Positions 34,446 through 43,476 of a stretch of DNA of 64,000 bases are shown here, piece by piece (within the stretch, counting starts at the first letter, position 1; each line of letters starts with the position of its first letter). The notes under the pieces are model-generated. The model worked only from the letters and a program-made list of their open reading frames with translations. It searched no databases and was not told where the DNA came from. Both the position numbers and the translations under genes were made by a program. The stretch spans positions 558,001 to 622,000 of the forward strand of contig NZ_CP043505.1 of assembly GCF_008365295.1 (NCBI RefSeq). The letters are read 5' to 3'. The stretch is from Agromyces intestinalis. Its GTDB lineage: Bacteria > Actinomycetota > Actinomycetes > Actinomycetales > Microbacteriaceae.

Positions 34446-35774
34446 ATGAGCAGCAACCCCGCCGACTGGCAGTTCGAGACGAAGCAGGTGCACTCGGGCG
34501 CCGCCCCCGACCCGGTCACCAAGGCCCGTGCCACGCCGATCTACCAGACCACGTCGTACGTGTTCGACAACGCCGAGCACGCGCAGAACCTGTTCGCGCT
34601 CGCCGAGTTCGGCAACATCTACACCCGCATCCAGAACCCGACCCAGGCGGTCGTCGAAGAGCGCATCGCCGCGCTCGAGGGCGGCTCGGGCGCGCTGCTG
34701 CTGGCGTCGGGACAGGCCGCGTCGACCTTCGCGGTGCTGAACATCGCACAGGCCGGCGACCACATCGTCTCGTCGTCGTCGATCTACGGCGGCACGTACA
34801 ACCTGTTCAAGTACACGCTCGCCAAGCTCGGCATCGAGACGACGTTCGTCGAGAACCAGGACGACGCCGACGAGTGGCGCCGCGCGGTGCGTCCGAACAC
34901 GAAGCTCTTCTTCGCCGAGACCATCGGCAACCCCAAGATCAACGTGCTCGACATCCGCGGCGTCGCCGACATCGCGCACGAGGCCGGCATCCCGCTCATC
35001 GTCGACAACACGATCGCCACGCCGTACCTGATCCGTCCATTCGAGCACGGCGCCGACATCGTCGTGCACTCGGCGACGAAGTTCCTCGGCGGCCACGGCA
35101 CCACCATCGGCGGCGTCATCGTCGACGGCGGCACGTTCGAGTGGTCGAAGAACGTCGAGAAGTTCCCGGGCCTGACCGAGCCCGACCCGTCGTATCACGG
35201 CGCGAGCTACACCACCGCGGTCGGCGACGGGCTCGCCTACATCATCAAGGCGCGCGTGCAGCTGCTGCGCGACCTCGGCTCGGCGATCTCGCCGAACAGT
35301 GCGTGGCTGCTCATCCAGGGCATCGAGACGCTGTCGCTGCGGGTCGAGCGCCATGTGCAGAACGCGCAGGAGATCGCCGAGTGGCTCGACACCCACCCCG
35401 ACGTGGCGAGCGTCAACTACTCGGGCCTTCCGTCGAGCCCGTGGTACGCGGCCGCCAATCGCTACGCGCCGAAGGGCGTCGGCGCGGTGCTCTCGTTCGA
35501 GCTGAAGGGCGGCGTCGACGCCGGCCGCACGCTCGTCGATCGTCTCGAGCTGTTCAGCCACCTGGCGAACATCGGCGACGTGCGGTCGCTCGTGATCCAC
35601 CCGGCGTCGACGACGCACTCGCAGCTCACGCCCGAGCAGCAGCTCACCACCGGCGTGACGCCGGGCCTCGTGCGCCTGTCGGTGGGTATCGAGAACGTCG
35701 ACGACCTGAAGGCCGACCTCGAGCAGGCGTTCGCTGCCGCGCGCGCGGCGACCGAGGCTGCGCGGGTGGCGTAA
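34446..35774 (+). CDS. metY: O-acetylhomoserine sulfhydrylase (bifunctional with O-acetylserine possible)
   Basis: PLP enzyme of 442 aa making homocysteine directly from O-acetylhomoserine and sulfide. N-terminal FETKQVHSGAAPDP and the PLP lysine near residue 211 in VVHSATKFLGGHG identify the Cys/Met metabolism PLP family; the length and ITAL... C-terminal QLTPEQQLTTGVTPGLVRLSVGIE are of the MetY group, longer than MetB or MetC. The ATG at 34446 follows GAAGGAG. metX, which makes its substrate, follows after a 150-bp gap with a strong hairpin, so the two are separately transcribed or only partly linked. Confidence 0.95.
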   Translation: MSSNPADWQFETKQVHSGAAPDPVTKARATPIYQTTSYVFDNAEHAQNLFALAEFGNIYTRIQNPTQAVVEERIAALEGGSGALLLASGQAASTFAVLNIAQAGDHIVSSSSIYGGTYNLFKYTLAKLGIETTFVENQDDADEWRRAVRPNTKLFFAETIGNPKINVLDIRGVADIAHEAGIPLIVDNTIATPYLIRPFEHGADIVVHSATKFLGGHGTTIGGVIVDGGTFEWSKNVEKFPGLTEPDPSYHGASYTTAVGDGLAYIIKARVQLLRDLGSAISPNSAWLLIQGIETLSLRVERHVQNAQEIAEWLDTHPDVASVNYSGLPSSPWYAAANRYAPKGVGAVLSFELKGGVDAGRTLVDRLELFSHLANIGDVRSLVIHPASTTHSQLTPEQQLTTGVTPGLVRLSVGIENVDDLKADLEQAFAAARAATEAARVA

Positions 35775-35786
35775 CCGAACGAACGC

Positions 35787-35822
35787 GACGGATGCCGCGG
35801 GCACATGCCCGCGGCATCCGTC
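35787..35822. terminator. Perfect 16-bp-stem hairpin after metY (CGGATGCC family)
   Basis: Arms GACGGATGCCGCGGGC and GCCCGCGGCATCCGTC flank a 4-nt loop; no T-run follows. It lies 12 bp after the metY stop. It shares AACGCGACGGATGCC on its 5' side with the hairpin at 47571 and GGCATCCGTCATGT on its 3' side with that at 40402. Confidence 0.75.
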
Positions 35823-35924
35823 ATGTCCGCCCGCCCCGCCCCTGGCCGGGTGGGGCCGGGCCGAGCGGCCGGGGCGCACGTAACAATGCCCCGCCGACCG
35901 TCGGGCTCCGAGAGAATCGAAGGC

Positions 35925-37130
35925 ATGGACTGGCAGTCGACCGCCGAGACCGCCCCGGCGCGGGTCATCCCCGATTTCCCGGCGTCGCCGCAACCGGGCC
36001 GGGCGCCGGCGACGGGCGCGTGGCGGGTCGGCGACCACCCCGGCGACCGCCGGTTCGTGCGCATCGGCGATGTCGCGCTCGAGTCCGGCGGGCTGGTTCC
36101 CGACGTCGTGATCGCCTACGAGACGTGGGGCGAGCTCTCCCCCGCGGGCGACAACGCGGTGCTCGTGCTGCACGCGCTCACGGGCGACAGCCACGTGCTC
36201 GGCCCGGCCGGGCCGGGGCACGCGAGCGCGGGCTGGTGGCCCGGCGTGGTCGGTCCGGGGCTGGCGATCGACACCGACCGCTGGTTCGTCGTCGCCCCGA
36301 ACGTGCTCGGCGGCTGCCAGGGCTCGACCGGTCCGGCATCGCTGGCCGCCGACGGTCTCGAGTGGGGCTCGCGGTTCCCGTTCCTCACCATTCGCGACCA
36401 GGTCGCCGCGCAGCTCGCGTTCGCGAGTGCGATCGGCATCGACCGGTTCGCCGCGGTGGTCGGCGGGTCGATGGGCGCGATGCACGTGCTCGAGTGGGCG
36501 ATCATGGCGCCCGAGCGGGTCGACCGCATCGCGGTGCTCGCCGCACCCGCCGCCGCCACCGCCGACCAGATCGCACTCAACTCGGTGCAGCTCGAGGCGA
36601 TCCGCGCCGACCCGGCCTTCGCGGGCGGCGACTACTACGACCTCCCCGACGGCGACGGGCCGACCCGCGGCCTCGCGCTCGCGCGCCGCATGGCGATGCT
36701 GAACTACCGTTCGGCGGCCGAGCTGAACGCCCGGTTCGAGCGCTCATGGCAGTCGGGCCTCGACCCGCTCGGCGGCGGCGGCCGGTTCGCGGTCGAGAGC
36801 TACCTCGACTTCCACGGCAACCGGTTCACGCGACGGTTCGACGCCAACAGCTATCTCGTGCTCACCGAGTCGATGAACTCGCACGACGTCGGCCGGGGCC
36901 GCGGCGGCGTGGCGTCCGCGCTCGCCGGCATCCGCGCGAAGACCCTCGTCGTCGGCATCGACAGCGACCGCTACTTCGGCCTCGACGGCCAGCGCGAGAT
37001 CGCCGCGCACGTGCCGACCCTCGTGCACGGTCCCGGCCCCCTGCTGCTCTCCAGCGAGTACGGCCACGACGCGTTCCTCATCGAGGACGCGTTCATCGGC
37101 GATGCGATCGCCGGCCTGCTGGCCGCCTGA
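35925..37130 (+). CDS. metX: Homoserine O-acetyltransferase
   Basis: Alpha/beta-hydrolase-fold enzyme of 401 aa that acetylates homoserine with acetyl-CoA, providing the MetY substrate. Motifs: VIAYETWGELS, LVLHALTGDSHV (oxyanion region), nucleophile elbow VVGGSMGAMHVLEW, GCQGSTGP, and the C-terminal Asp and His in VGIDSDRYF and SEYGHDAFLIE. The ATG at 35925 follows GAAGG and also lies 7 nt after GAGAAT, so both leadered and leaderless starts are possible. Family members may use succinyl-CoA; the GSTGP context is acetyl-type but this is not certain. Confidence 0.95.
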   Translation: MDWQSTAETAPARVIPDFPASPQPGRAPATGAWRVGDHPGDRRFVRIGDVALESGGLVPDVVIAYETWGELSPAGDNAVLVLHALTGDSHVLGPAGPGHASAGWWPGVVGPGLAIDTDRWFVVAPNVLGGCQGSTGPASLAADGLEWGSRFPFLTIRDQVAAQLAFASAIGIDRFAAVVGGSMGAMHVLEWAIMAPERVDRIAVLAAPAAATADQIALNSVQLEAIRADPAFAGGDYYDLPDGDGPTRGLALARRMAMLNYRSAAELNARFERSWQSGLDPLGGGGRFAVESYLDFHGNRFTRRFDANSYLVLTESMNSHDVGRGRGGVASALAGIRAKTLVVGIDSDRYFGLDGQREIAAHVPTLVHGPGPLLLSSEYGHDAFLIEDAFIGDAIAGLLAA

Positions 37131-37279
37131 GCCGCCCGACCACCCGTTCGACGCCGCCCCCGGCTGCACCCCCAGCTCGGGGGGTCGAGACGCCTTCGCC
37201 ACGAATCGGCGCCTCACGACACGGTACGCTTCCTGCCAGGGGCCGCCCCGGTCGTTCGATCGGGCCGACCCGGAGGAAG

Positions 37280-38437
37280 ATGAAGCGGATCCAGAAGGAA
37301 CGCGACCGCCTGCTGAGGCGCGTCGCGCGCGTCGCCGGCATCACCGGAGCAGCCGGCGCCCTCGCCGGCCTCATCGTGCCCGGAACGGCGCCGGTAGCCG
37401 CGCAGGCCGTCGGCGCCGTGCTCCTCATCGCACTGTGCGCCCTGCTCGTGTTCGCCACGCGCCGCGGCGGGCTGGTCCCGCTGCTCGGCGTAGTCGCGCT
37501 CGCACTGGCGGTCGTCGTGGTGATCGCGCCCGAGCAGACCGCCGACCCCGTCGCTTCCACCGTCGCCGCCGCCGTGGGGGCCGTCGCCGCGGCCTCGGCC
37601 GCGATCATGCTCATCGTCCGCCCGCGAGGCGGCTGGATCGTCGTGGGCACCCTCGCGGTCGTCCTCGCCGTGTACGCCGGCCTCGCGCTCGTCGGGCGGC
37701 CCACTGGTGCCGCGGTGCTCGCGGTCGCGGTCGGATGGCTCGCCGCCGCATCGCTCGGTCGCTGGCTCGACCTCGCCATCGCGCGCACCGGCGAGCGCAT
37801 CGAAGAGGTCGGCCGCGCCCACCAGGCCGAGCGGATGGCGAGCGAGCTCGCCGCACAGCGGCGCCAGGACGCGCGGGTGCTGCACGACACGGTGCTCGCG
37901 ACCCTGAGCTTGCTGGCGCATTCAGGGGTGGGCGTGGGCACGGCCGCACTGCGCCAGCAGGCCAGCGACGACGCCCGGCTGCTTCGGATGCTTCGGCTCG
38001 GCGCTCCCCTCGACGGGGGTACGTCCACGATCTTCTCCCCCGACGCCGAGGTCGGCAGCCTGAGCACGACGTTCGAGTCCGTGCGGCAGCGGTTCTCGCG
38101 GATGGGTCTCGATGTCAGCTGGCACGGCACCGGCCAGCTCGCGCTGCCCCGCGACACGCTCGATGCGCTCGTCGGCGCGCTCGGCGAATGCCTCGAGAAC
38201 GTGCGACGGCACTCGGGCGTCGCCGAGGCCGACGTCACCGTGACCGACGACGACCGCACGGTGCGCGCCATGGTCACCGATTCGGGCGCCGGTTTCGAGC
38301 CGGGCGAGGTCGACCGAGCGCGGCTCGGGTTCGCCGAGTCCGTCGTAGGCCGCCTCGACGCGGTCGGCGGGCGCGCCCGCGTGTTCTCATCGCCGGGCGC
38401 CGGCACCACCGTGATGCTCGAGGTGCCGAAGCCGTGA
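37280..38437 (+). CDS. Membrane sensor histidine kinase (HisKA_3-like)
   Basis: Sensor of 385 aa. About five or six hydrophobic helices fill residues 15-170 with almost no extracellular loop, so it probably senses the membrane itself or a partner. The dimerisation helix has RVLHDTVLATLSLLAH with phospho-acceptor H202. The ATPase domain has ECLENVRRHSG (N box) and VTDSGAGFEP plus SPGAGTTVMLEV (G boxes). The ATG at 37280 follows GGAGGAAG. Its stop overlaps the start of the next gene, and a NarL-type regulator follows, so the three genes form one signalling operon. Confidence 0.9.
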   Translation: MKRIQKERDRLLRRVARVAGITGAAGALAGLIVPGTAPVAAQAVGAVLLIALCALLVFATRRGGLVPLLGVVALALAVVVVIAPEQTADPVASTVAAAVGAVAAASAAIMLIVRPRGGWIVVGTLAVVLAVYAGLALVGRPTGAAVLAVAVGWLAAASLGRWLDLAIARTGERIEEVGRAHQAERMASELAAQRRQDARVLHDTVLATLSLLAHSGVGVGTAALRQQASDDARLLRMLRLGAPLDGGTSTIFSPDAEVGSLSTTFESVRQRFSRMGLDVSWHGTGQLALPRDTLDALVGALGECLENVRRHSGVAEADVTVTDDDRTVRAMVTDSGAGFEPGEVDRARLGFAESVVGRLDAVGGRARVFSSPGAGTTVMLEVPKP

Positions 38438-39693
38438 CCGCCGCATTCGACGAGACCGCCGCCCGCCCCGGACGCGAGCGCGGGTTCCGACGCCCCGCCC
38501 GGTCGGCCGAGGCGGCCGGCAACGTGCACGCGGGCCACGGCGGCCGACGCCTGGCCACCGGCATCGCGGTCGCGGCGGGGTTCCTCGTGATCGGGCACCT
38601 GGTGCACGCCGTGATGCAGGCACCGGTGTTCCCCCCGGGCGCGGGGCCGTGGCCGGCGTGGATTCTGCTCGCGACGCTCGGGATCGCGGCGACCATCGCC
38701 GTCATCGCGTGCGGCTTCACCGTGCCGACGTGGCTGCTGGCGGGTGCGCTCGTCGGCCTCGCGGCGGTCGTCGCACTCGATGTGTCGGCGACGACGGGGC
38801 TGCTGCATCTCGGCATCACGCCCACGGCCGGCGCCGCTGCCGCCGTGGCGCTGCTGCCGGTCGCCGCCATGCGGCTCACCCGCGTACCGCTCATCGCCGC
38901 CTGCGCGGCGGCGGCGGTGCTCGTCGCTGAGGCGGTGTGGCAGCCCGAGGCGGGGCGAGCGATCGCACTCGGGCTCGCGGTGGCGGCATCGGCGGCGCTG
39001 CCCATGGTGCTCGGCGTCATCGCGATCGACGGATTCCGCCGCCTCGTGCGCCGTGAGGTCGACCTGAGCCTCGTGCAGAGTACGGTCGCCACGCCGCGCT
39101 CGGCGGTGGGCATGCGCGCGTCGGAGGAGCTCGTGAACCTCGACCGCGACGCCGAGGACCTCCTCGAGGACGTCGGGTCGGGCCGGGTCGCCATCCCGTT
39201 GCCGCCCGAGGCATCCGAACTCGCGGGCGCCCTTGCCGCCCGCCTGCGTGTGCGCCTCATCGAGGGCCGCACCGACACCTGGCTGCGCCACGCGGTGACC
39301 GAGTCGGCGTATCTCAGCGGGCACGTGACGGTTGACGATCCGACCGGCCTGGCCGCTCAGCTCACGCCGGCCCAGCGTGAGGGGCTGCTGCTCGTGCTGT
39401 GGATGCTGGTCGGTTCCCGGCCGCGACGCGCCACGGCCCGTGCGCTCGTCCGGATCAGCGCCGACGACGACGATGACGAGCTGCGCCCCGAGCAGCTCAG
39501 GGTCGCCGTCTCGGTTTCCGACGTCCAACCGCGTCATCTCGACCCCGCGATCTGGGACGCGGTGGGTACGGTGGGAGCACATCGCACCTTCGCCACCGCC
39601 GACGGATTCGGCATCGAGATCGACGGACGTCTCGAACCGCACCACCGCGCACCGACCGCGCCCAGTCCGGGCGCCCGACACCGAGGAGCCTAG
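38434..39693 (+). CDS. Membrane protein resembling a degenerate sensor kinase
   Basis: A 419-aa protein placed between a histidine kinase and its response regulator. About six hydrophobic segments cover residues 45-200; the cytoplasmic C-terminal part (about 210-419) contains LRVRLIEGRTDTWLRHAVTE and ALVRISADDDDDELRPEQL, which loosely resemble an ATPase-like fold, but neither an H box nor G boxes (DxGxG) are visible. GTG at 38434 overlaps the kinase stop by 4 nt, and the regulator starts directly after its stop. It may be a co-sensor or regulatory pseudokinase; that is inference. Confidence 0.65.
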   Translation: MTAAFDETAARPGRERGFRRPARSAEAAGNVHAGHGGRRLATGIAVAAGFLVIGHLVHAVMQAPVFPPGAGPWPAWILLATLGIAATIAVIACGFTVPTWLLAGALVGLAAVVALDVSATTGLLHLGITPTAGAAAAVALLPVAAMRLTRVPLIAACAAAAVLVAEAVWQPEAGRAIALGLAVAASAALPMVLGVIAIDGFRRLVRREVDLSLVQSTVATPRSAVGMRASEELVNLDRDAEDLLEDVGSGRVAIPLPPEASELAGALAARLRVRLIEGRTDTWLRHAVTESAYLSGHVTVDDPTGLAAQLTPAQREGLLLVLWMLVGSRPRRATARALVRISADDDDDELRPEQLRVAVSVSDVQPRHLDPAIWDAVGTVGAHRTFATADGFGIEIDGRLEPHHRAPTAPSPGARHRGA

Positions 39694-40341
39694 ATGCCCT
39701 CCCCTGCTCCCATCCGTCTCGCGATCGTCGACGATCACCGCATGCTCCTCGGTGCGCTGAGCGAGTGGCTGCGCACCGCGGCCACCGACATCACCGTCGC
39801 CGCCGCGGTGCCGTCGTGGTCCGAGCTGCTGGCCAGTCCTGAGTTCCCGGTGGACGTGGTGCTGCTCGACCTCGACCTGAAAGACAACATCCCGGTGCAG
39901 ATCAAGCTCCCGACGCTGAAGGCGGCGGGCGCGCAGACGCTGCTCATCAGCACCTACTCCGAGCCCGAGCAGGTGCGCGGCGCGCTCGCGGCCGGTGCGC
40001 TCGGCTACCTGCCGAAGTCCGAGCCGGTCGAGACGATCGTCGAGGCCATCCGTGCCGCGCACGCGGGCGACCTGTTCCTCACCCCCGAGGTCGAGGCGAC
40101 GCTCTCCGATGGTGCGCAGTCGCCGAAGCTGTCGGCGCAGGAGCGCCGCGTGATGGCCCTCTACGGCGCAGGCCAGCCGGTGAAGGCGGTCGCCTTCCAA
40201 CTCGGCATCTCAGAGGAGACGGCCAAGAGCTACCTCAAGCGCATCCGCGAGAAGTACCGCGTCGCGGGTTACGACGTCGGTACGAAGGTCGCCCTGCGCA
40301 AGCGCGCGATCGCCGACGGCATTCTGCTGCAGACCGACTGA
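39694..40341 (+). CDS. NarL/FixJ-family response regulator
   Basis: Two-domain regulator of 215 aa. Receiver domain: acidic pair in IVDDHRML (residues 13-14), phospho-acceptor D59 in VVLLDLDL, conserved Lys in GYLPKSEP near 109. A LuxR-type helix-turn-helix follows at about 145-205 (LSAQERRVMALYGAGQPVKAVAFQLGISEETAKSYLKRIREKY). The start codon touches the stop of the membrane protein gene (TAGATG). It is the output of the kinase encoded at 37280. The target genes are unknown. Confidence 0.93.
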   Translation: MPSPAPIRLAIVDDHRMLLGALSEWLRTAATDITVAAAVPSWSELLASPEFPVDVVLLDLDLKDNIPVQIKLPTLKAAGAQTLLISTYSEPEQVRGALAAGALGYLPKSEPVETIVEAIRAAHAGDLFLTPEVEATLSDGAQSPKLSAQERRVMALYGAGQPVKAVAFQLGISEETAKSYLKRIREKYRVAGYDVGTKVALRKRAIADGILLQTD

Positions 40342-40401
40342 CGCGCTCCGGCACGGCACGGCACGGCACGACCGGCGCGCCGCGCTTGGCGCGATCACCA
40401 C

Positions 40402-40427
40402 CGGATGCCTCGCCGGCGAGGCATCCG
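40402..40427. terminator. Perfect 26-bp palindrome between the response regulator and the MFS gene (CGGATGCC family)
   Basis: CGGATGCCTCGCC pairs with GGCGAGGCATCCG; the two genes converge here, so it can serve both strands. It follows a short run of four GGCAC units (40350-40369). Its 3' flank TCATGT is the same as at the metY hairpin. Confidence 0.7.
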
Positions 40428-40449
40428 TCATGTTCTCCGCGAGCCGCGG

Positions 40450-41724
40450 TCAGCCCTCGATGGCTGCGATCGCGCCCGTCGCATAGGGCACCTCCACGCC
40501 GCGACGACGACGCGACCGGTCGAGCGCGAAGCTCGCGACCGCGAGCACGATGCCCGCACCCGTGAGCCCGAGGCCGATCCAGACGGGGGCGACGTAGCCG
40601 AGCCCGGCCGCGATCGCGAGGCCACCGAGCGCGGCGCCGAGGCTGTTGCCGATGTTCAGCGCGGAGTGGTTGAGCGCGGCGGCGATCGACTGGCTGTCGC
40701 GCGCGACATCCATGAGGCGGGTCTGGATCGTCGGCGACAGCGCGGCCGACGCCGCGCCGACCAGGAACACGCCGGCGCCGAGCCCCACGACGTTCGTCGC
40801 CGTGAACCCGAGCAGCACGAGCGCGGCGGCCAGCAGCACGAAGAACAGGTACATCGAGCGTCGCACGCTCCAGTCGGCGAGCCGGCCTCCGATCAGGTTG
40901 CCGACCGTCATGCCGAGGCCGACGACGACGAGCACGATGGGCACCGCCGCGGCATCCAGCCCCGTGACCTCGGTCGCGAGGGGCGCCACGTAGGTGTACA
41001 CCGCGAACAGGCCGCCGAACCCGATCGCGCCGATCGCGAGCGCGAACCAGACCTGCAGCCGGCTGAACGCGCGCAGTTCGCGCGCGATCGTCGCGTCGGG
41101 GTCGCCGGGCTGCCAGGGCACCGCGACGAGCACGGCGAGGAAGGTCGCGGCGAAGATGCCGGCGACCGCGAGGTACGCGATGCGCCAGTCGGTGACCTGG
41201 CCGAGCCAGGTGATCGCGGGCACGCCGATGACGTTCGCGATCGTGAGGCCCGACAGCACGAGGGCGACGCCCTGGCCGCGTTTGCCCGGCCCCATGAGGC
41301 TCGCGGCGACGAGCGAGGCGATGCCGAAGTAGGCGCCGTGCGGCAGTGCCGCGACGAACCGGGCGACGAGCACGAGCCCGAAGGAGGGCAGCAGCGCGGA
41401 TGCCACGGTGCCGAGCGTGAACGCGGTGAGCAGTGCCAGCAGCAGCCGGCGGCGCGGCCAGCGGGCGGCGGCCGCAGCGATCGTGGGCGCGCCCACGACC
41501 ACCCCGAGCGCGTACGCCGAGATCAGCCAGCCGGCCTGCGCGTTCGCGTCCTCGGGCGACGACGCGTAGAGGCCGGGAAGCAGGTCGGCGGCGATGTCGG
41601 GCAACAGGCCCATGGCGACGAACTCGGTCGAGCCGATGCCGAAGCCGCCGAGGGCGAGCGCGAGGAGCGCGAAACGGATGCGGGCCGGCGACAGCGTCGC
41701 CGGCCCGTCGTCGGGGTGAGTCAC
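40450..41724 (-). CDS. MFS transporter, DHA1 drug/arabinose-exporter type (AraJ-like)
   Basis: Proton-linked exporter of 424 aa with 12 predicted helices. N-terminal FALLALALGGFGIGSTEFVAMGLLPDIA is diagnostic of the AraJ/YdhP/Cmx group; motif A lies after helix 2 (AARWPRRRLL), and motif C-like residues in VVLSGLTIANVIGVP. The GTG at 41724 lies 7 nt after CAGAAT with no clear ribosome site. Relatives export arabinose, chloramphenicol or purines; the substrate is open. Confidence 0.9.
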   Translation of the reverse strand: MTHPDDGPATLSPARIRFALLALALGGFGIGSTEFVAMGLLPDIAADLLPGLYASSPEDANAQAGWLISAYALGVVVGAPTIAAAAARWPRRRLLLALLTAFTLGTVASALLPSFGLVLVARFVAALPHGAYFGIASLVAASLMGPGKRGQGVALVLSGLTIANVIGVPAITWLGQVTDWRIAYLAVAGIFAATFLAVLVAVPWQPGDPDATIARELRAFSRLQVWFALAIGAIGFGGLFAVYTYVAPLATEVTGLDAAAVPIVLVVVGLGMTVGNLIGGRLADWSVRRSMYLFFVLLAAALVLLGFTATNVVGLGAGVFLVGAASAALSPTIQTRLMDVARDSQSIAAALNHSALNIGNSLGAALGGLAIAAGLGYVAPVWIGLGLTGAGIVLAVASFALDRSRRRRGVEVPYATGAIAAIEG

Positions 41725-41802
41725 TTTATCGATTCTGCCACGGATCGAATCGATTCGAGAAGCCGGGTTCGAACGCGGGTCGATCGAATCCGACCGGTGA
41801 AG

Positions 41803-42111
41803 TCAGTCGATCGCGTCGATCGCGTGCTCGAGCCGGTCGATCTTGGCATCGAGCTCACCCGCGTACCCGGGCCGGATGTCGGCCTTCAGCACCAGCGATA
41901 CGCGCGAGCCGTATTCACCCACCGCCTCGGTCGCGCGACGCACCACGTCGAACACCTCGTCCCACTCGCCTTCGACCTCGGTGAACATCGACGTCGTACG
42001 GTTCGGCAGGCCGGACTCGCGCACGATCTTCACCGCCGCGGCGACCGCGTCGTGCACCGAGCCATCCGATCGACCGGTGCCGCTCGGGGCGACCGAGAAC
42101 GCGACCAGCAT
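41803..42111 (-). CDS. Thiamine-binding (MTH1187/YkoF-like) protein
   Basis: Small 102-aa cytoplasmic protein of the DUF77/thiamine-binding family: MLVAFSVAPSG, then RESGLPNRTTSMFTEVEGEWDEVF with the conserved glutamate region, and a ferredoxin-like fold. Family members bind the thiamine precursor HMP or thiamine; the physiological role is unclear. The ATG at 42111 is preferred for spacing from GGAGG; an ATG one codon earlier is possible. The GGAGG and start lie within the end of the glycosyltransferase gene, so translation is coupled. Confidence 0.85.
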   Translation of the reverse strand: MLVAFSVAPSGTGRSDGSVHDAVAAAVKIVRESGLPNRTTSMFTEVEGEWDEVFDVVRRATEAVGEYGSRVSLVLKADIRPGYAGELDAKIDRLEHAIDAID

Positions 42112-43373
42112 CATTCCTCCCCTGCCGAACGGGCGGCGCCGACCGGGCGGCCGACGCGCCGTTCCGGCGCGGATCCAGCCTGCCACACCGCGACGAGCGC
42201 CCACCCCAACAGCAGCGCCAGCAGGGCGACCTTCAGCGTGAGCACGAGCACGAGAGCCGGGTCGGCGATGAGCAACCAGCCGTAGAGGTACGGGTAGATG
42301 AGCTGGGTCGACAGCGCCACCCCCAGCCCGGCGAGCGCGGGCACGAGCACTCGCCGCCGTGCGAGCACGGCCTGCAGCACGATCGGCGCGATGAGCCAGG
42401 TGGCGAACTGCGGCGAACCGACCTTGTTCGCCAGGATGAGCACGATGACGACCGCGAGCGACAGCGGCGCGAGCAGTCGCCCGGCGGTCGCGCCGTGACG
42501 CACGGCGCGCACGCCCGCGAGCACGACGGCCGTCACTCCGACGACGAGCAGCGGGGTCGACCACCACGCCACCTCGGTCACCCCGGCCCCGGCGAGCTGA
42601 TAGGTGAGGATGTCACGGTCGTAGTAGACCCGGTGCGATCGGTCGCCCGCGGCGATCATCCAGAGGAATGGCACGGCACCCGGCGCCTCGACCTGCAGCC
42701 CGCGCCCCGTCTGCTCGCCGACGAAACCGAGCGCGTTCAGCCCCGAACCGGCCAGCAGCGACACCCCGAGCACGCCGGCGCTGAGCGCGGCGGCGACGAG
42801 CGCGACCTCCGAGCGGCGGCGCGACGCCACCACGATCGCGCCGATCAGCGCGGCCGGCCACACCTTGATCCACGCGCCCACGGTCAACAGCGTCGCGGCG
42901 ACCCGCGGACGGCCGAGCGCGAACAGCAGCCCGGCCACGGCGAACGGCACGGTGACCGCGTCGATGCGGCCGAGCGCGACCGGTCCGAGCAGCACGATGA
43001 ACAGCATCCACCACCAGGCCGCGATGCGGCGTCCGCGGGCGAGCACGCCCCGCCCGAGCAACACCGCGAACGCGATCGCATCGAGACCCGTGACGATCAC
43101 GAGCCACGCCTGCTCGTACCACTCGTGCCCGAGGGCGAGCGCGGCGGCCATCGGCGCGAACGCGAGGATCGGGTACACCCACGGCGCGTCGATGCCCATC
43201 CGCAGCACGCCGAGATCCGCCTCCTCGGCCCATACCCGGTACGTGACGAGGTCGCCGAGCGGCCAGCCCATGCCGTACAGGCCGAGCAGCGCCACCACGA
43301 GGTGGGCGACGGCGAAGCCGATCCAGAGCACGGCACGCCCACTCAGCGCGCGGCGCGCGGCCCCCACCGACAT
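42111..43373 (-). CDS. GT87-like polyprenol-phosphate-mannose-dependent mannosyltransferase
   Basis: Integral membrane protein of 420 aa with about ten helices and the DUF2029/GT87 pattern: an early acidic loop after helix 1 (YRVWAEEADLG), LLGPVALGRIDAVTVPFA and KVWPA, NKVGSPQFATWL. Such GT-C enzymes add mannose to lipoglycans on the outer face of the actinobacterial membrane, in line with the family. It lacks obvious glycan gene neighbours. ATG at 43373 lies 6 nt after TAGGCT, so it is probably leaderless. Confidence 0.85.
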   Translation of the reverse strand: MSVGAARRALSGRAVLWIGFAVAHLVVALLGLYGMGWPLGDLVTYRVWAEEADLGVLRMGIDAPWVYPILAFAPMAAALALGHEWYEQAWLVIVTGLDAIAFAVLLGRGVLARGRRIAAWWWMLFIVLLGPVALGRIDAVTVPFAVAGLLFALGRPRVAATLLTVGAWIKVWPAALIGAIVVASRRRSEVALVAAALSAGVLGVSLLAGSGLNALGFVGEQTGRGLQVEAPGAVPFLWMIAAGDRSHRVYYDRDILTYQLAGAGVTEVAWWSTPLLVVGVTAVVLAGVRAVRHGATAGRLLAPLSLAVVIVLILANKVGSPQFATWLIAPIVLQAVLARRRVLVPALAGLGVALSTQLIYPYLYGWLLIADPALVLVLTLKVALLALLLGWALVAVWQAGSAPERRVGRPVGAARSAGEE

Positions 43374-43379
43374 ACGGTG

Positions 43380-43385
43380 AGCCTA
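43380..43385 (-). promoter_or_regulatory. -10 element for the leaderless GT87-like gene
   Basis: TAGGCT on the minus strand ends 6 nt before the ATG at 43373. No ribosome site intervenes. Confidence 0.45.
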
Positions 43386-43476
43386 TCCGAGCGTCATCAT
43401 CCGACACGTCCGCGAACGCGCGGCCCGTGTCGAGGCATCCTTGAATGACCCCGACCCCATCCATTCCGGAGGCATC

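Noticed and set aside
40350..40369. Four GGCAC units after the response regulator gene
   Set aside because: Too short and simple in high-GC DNA to claim more than a minor slippage tract.
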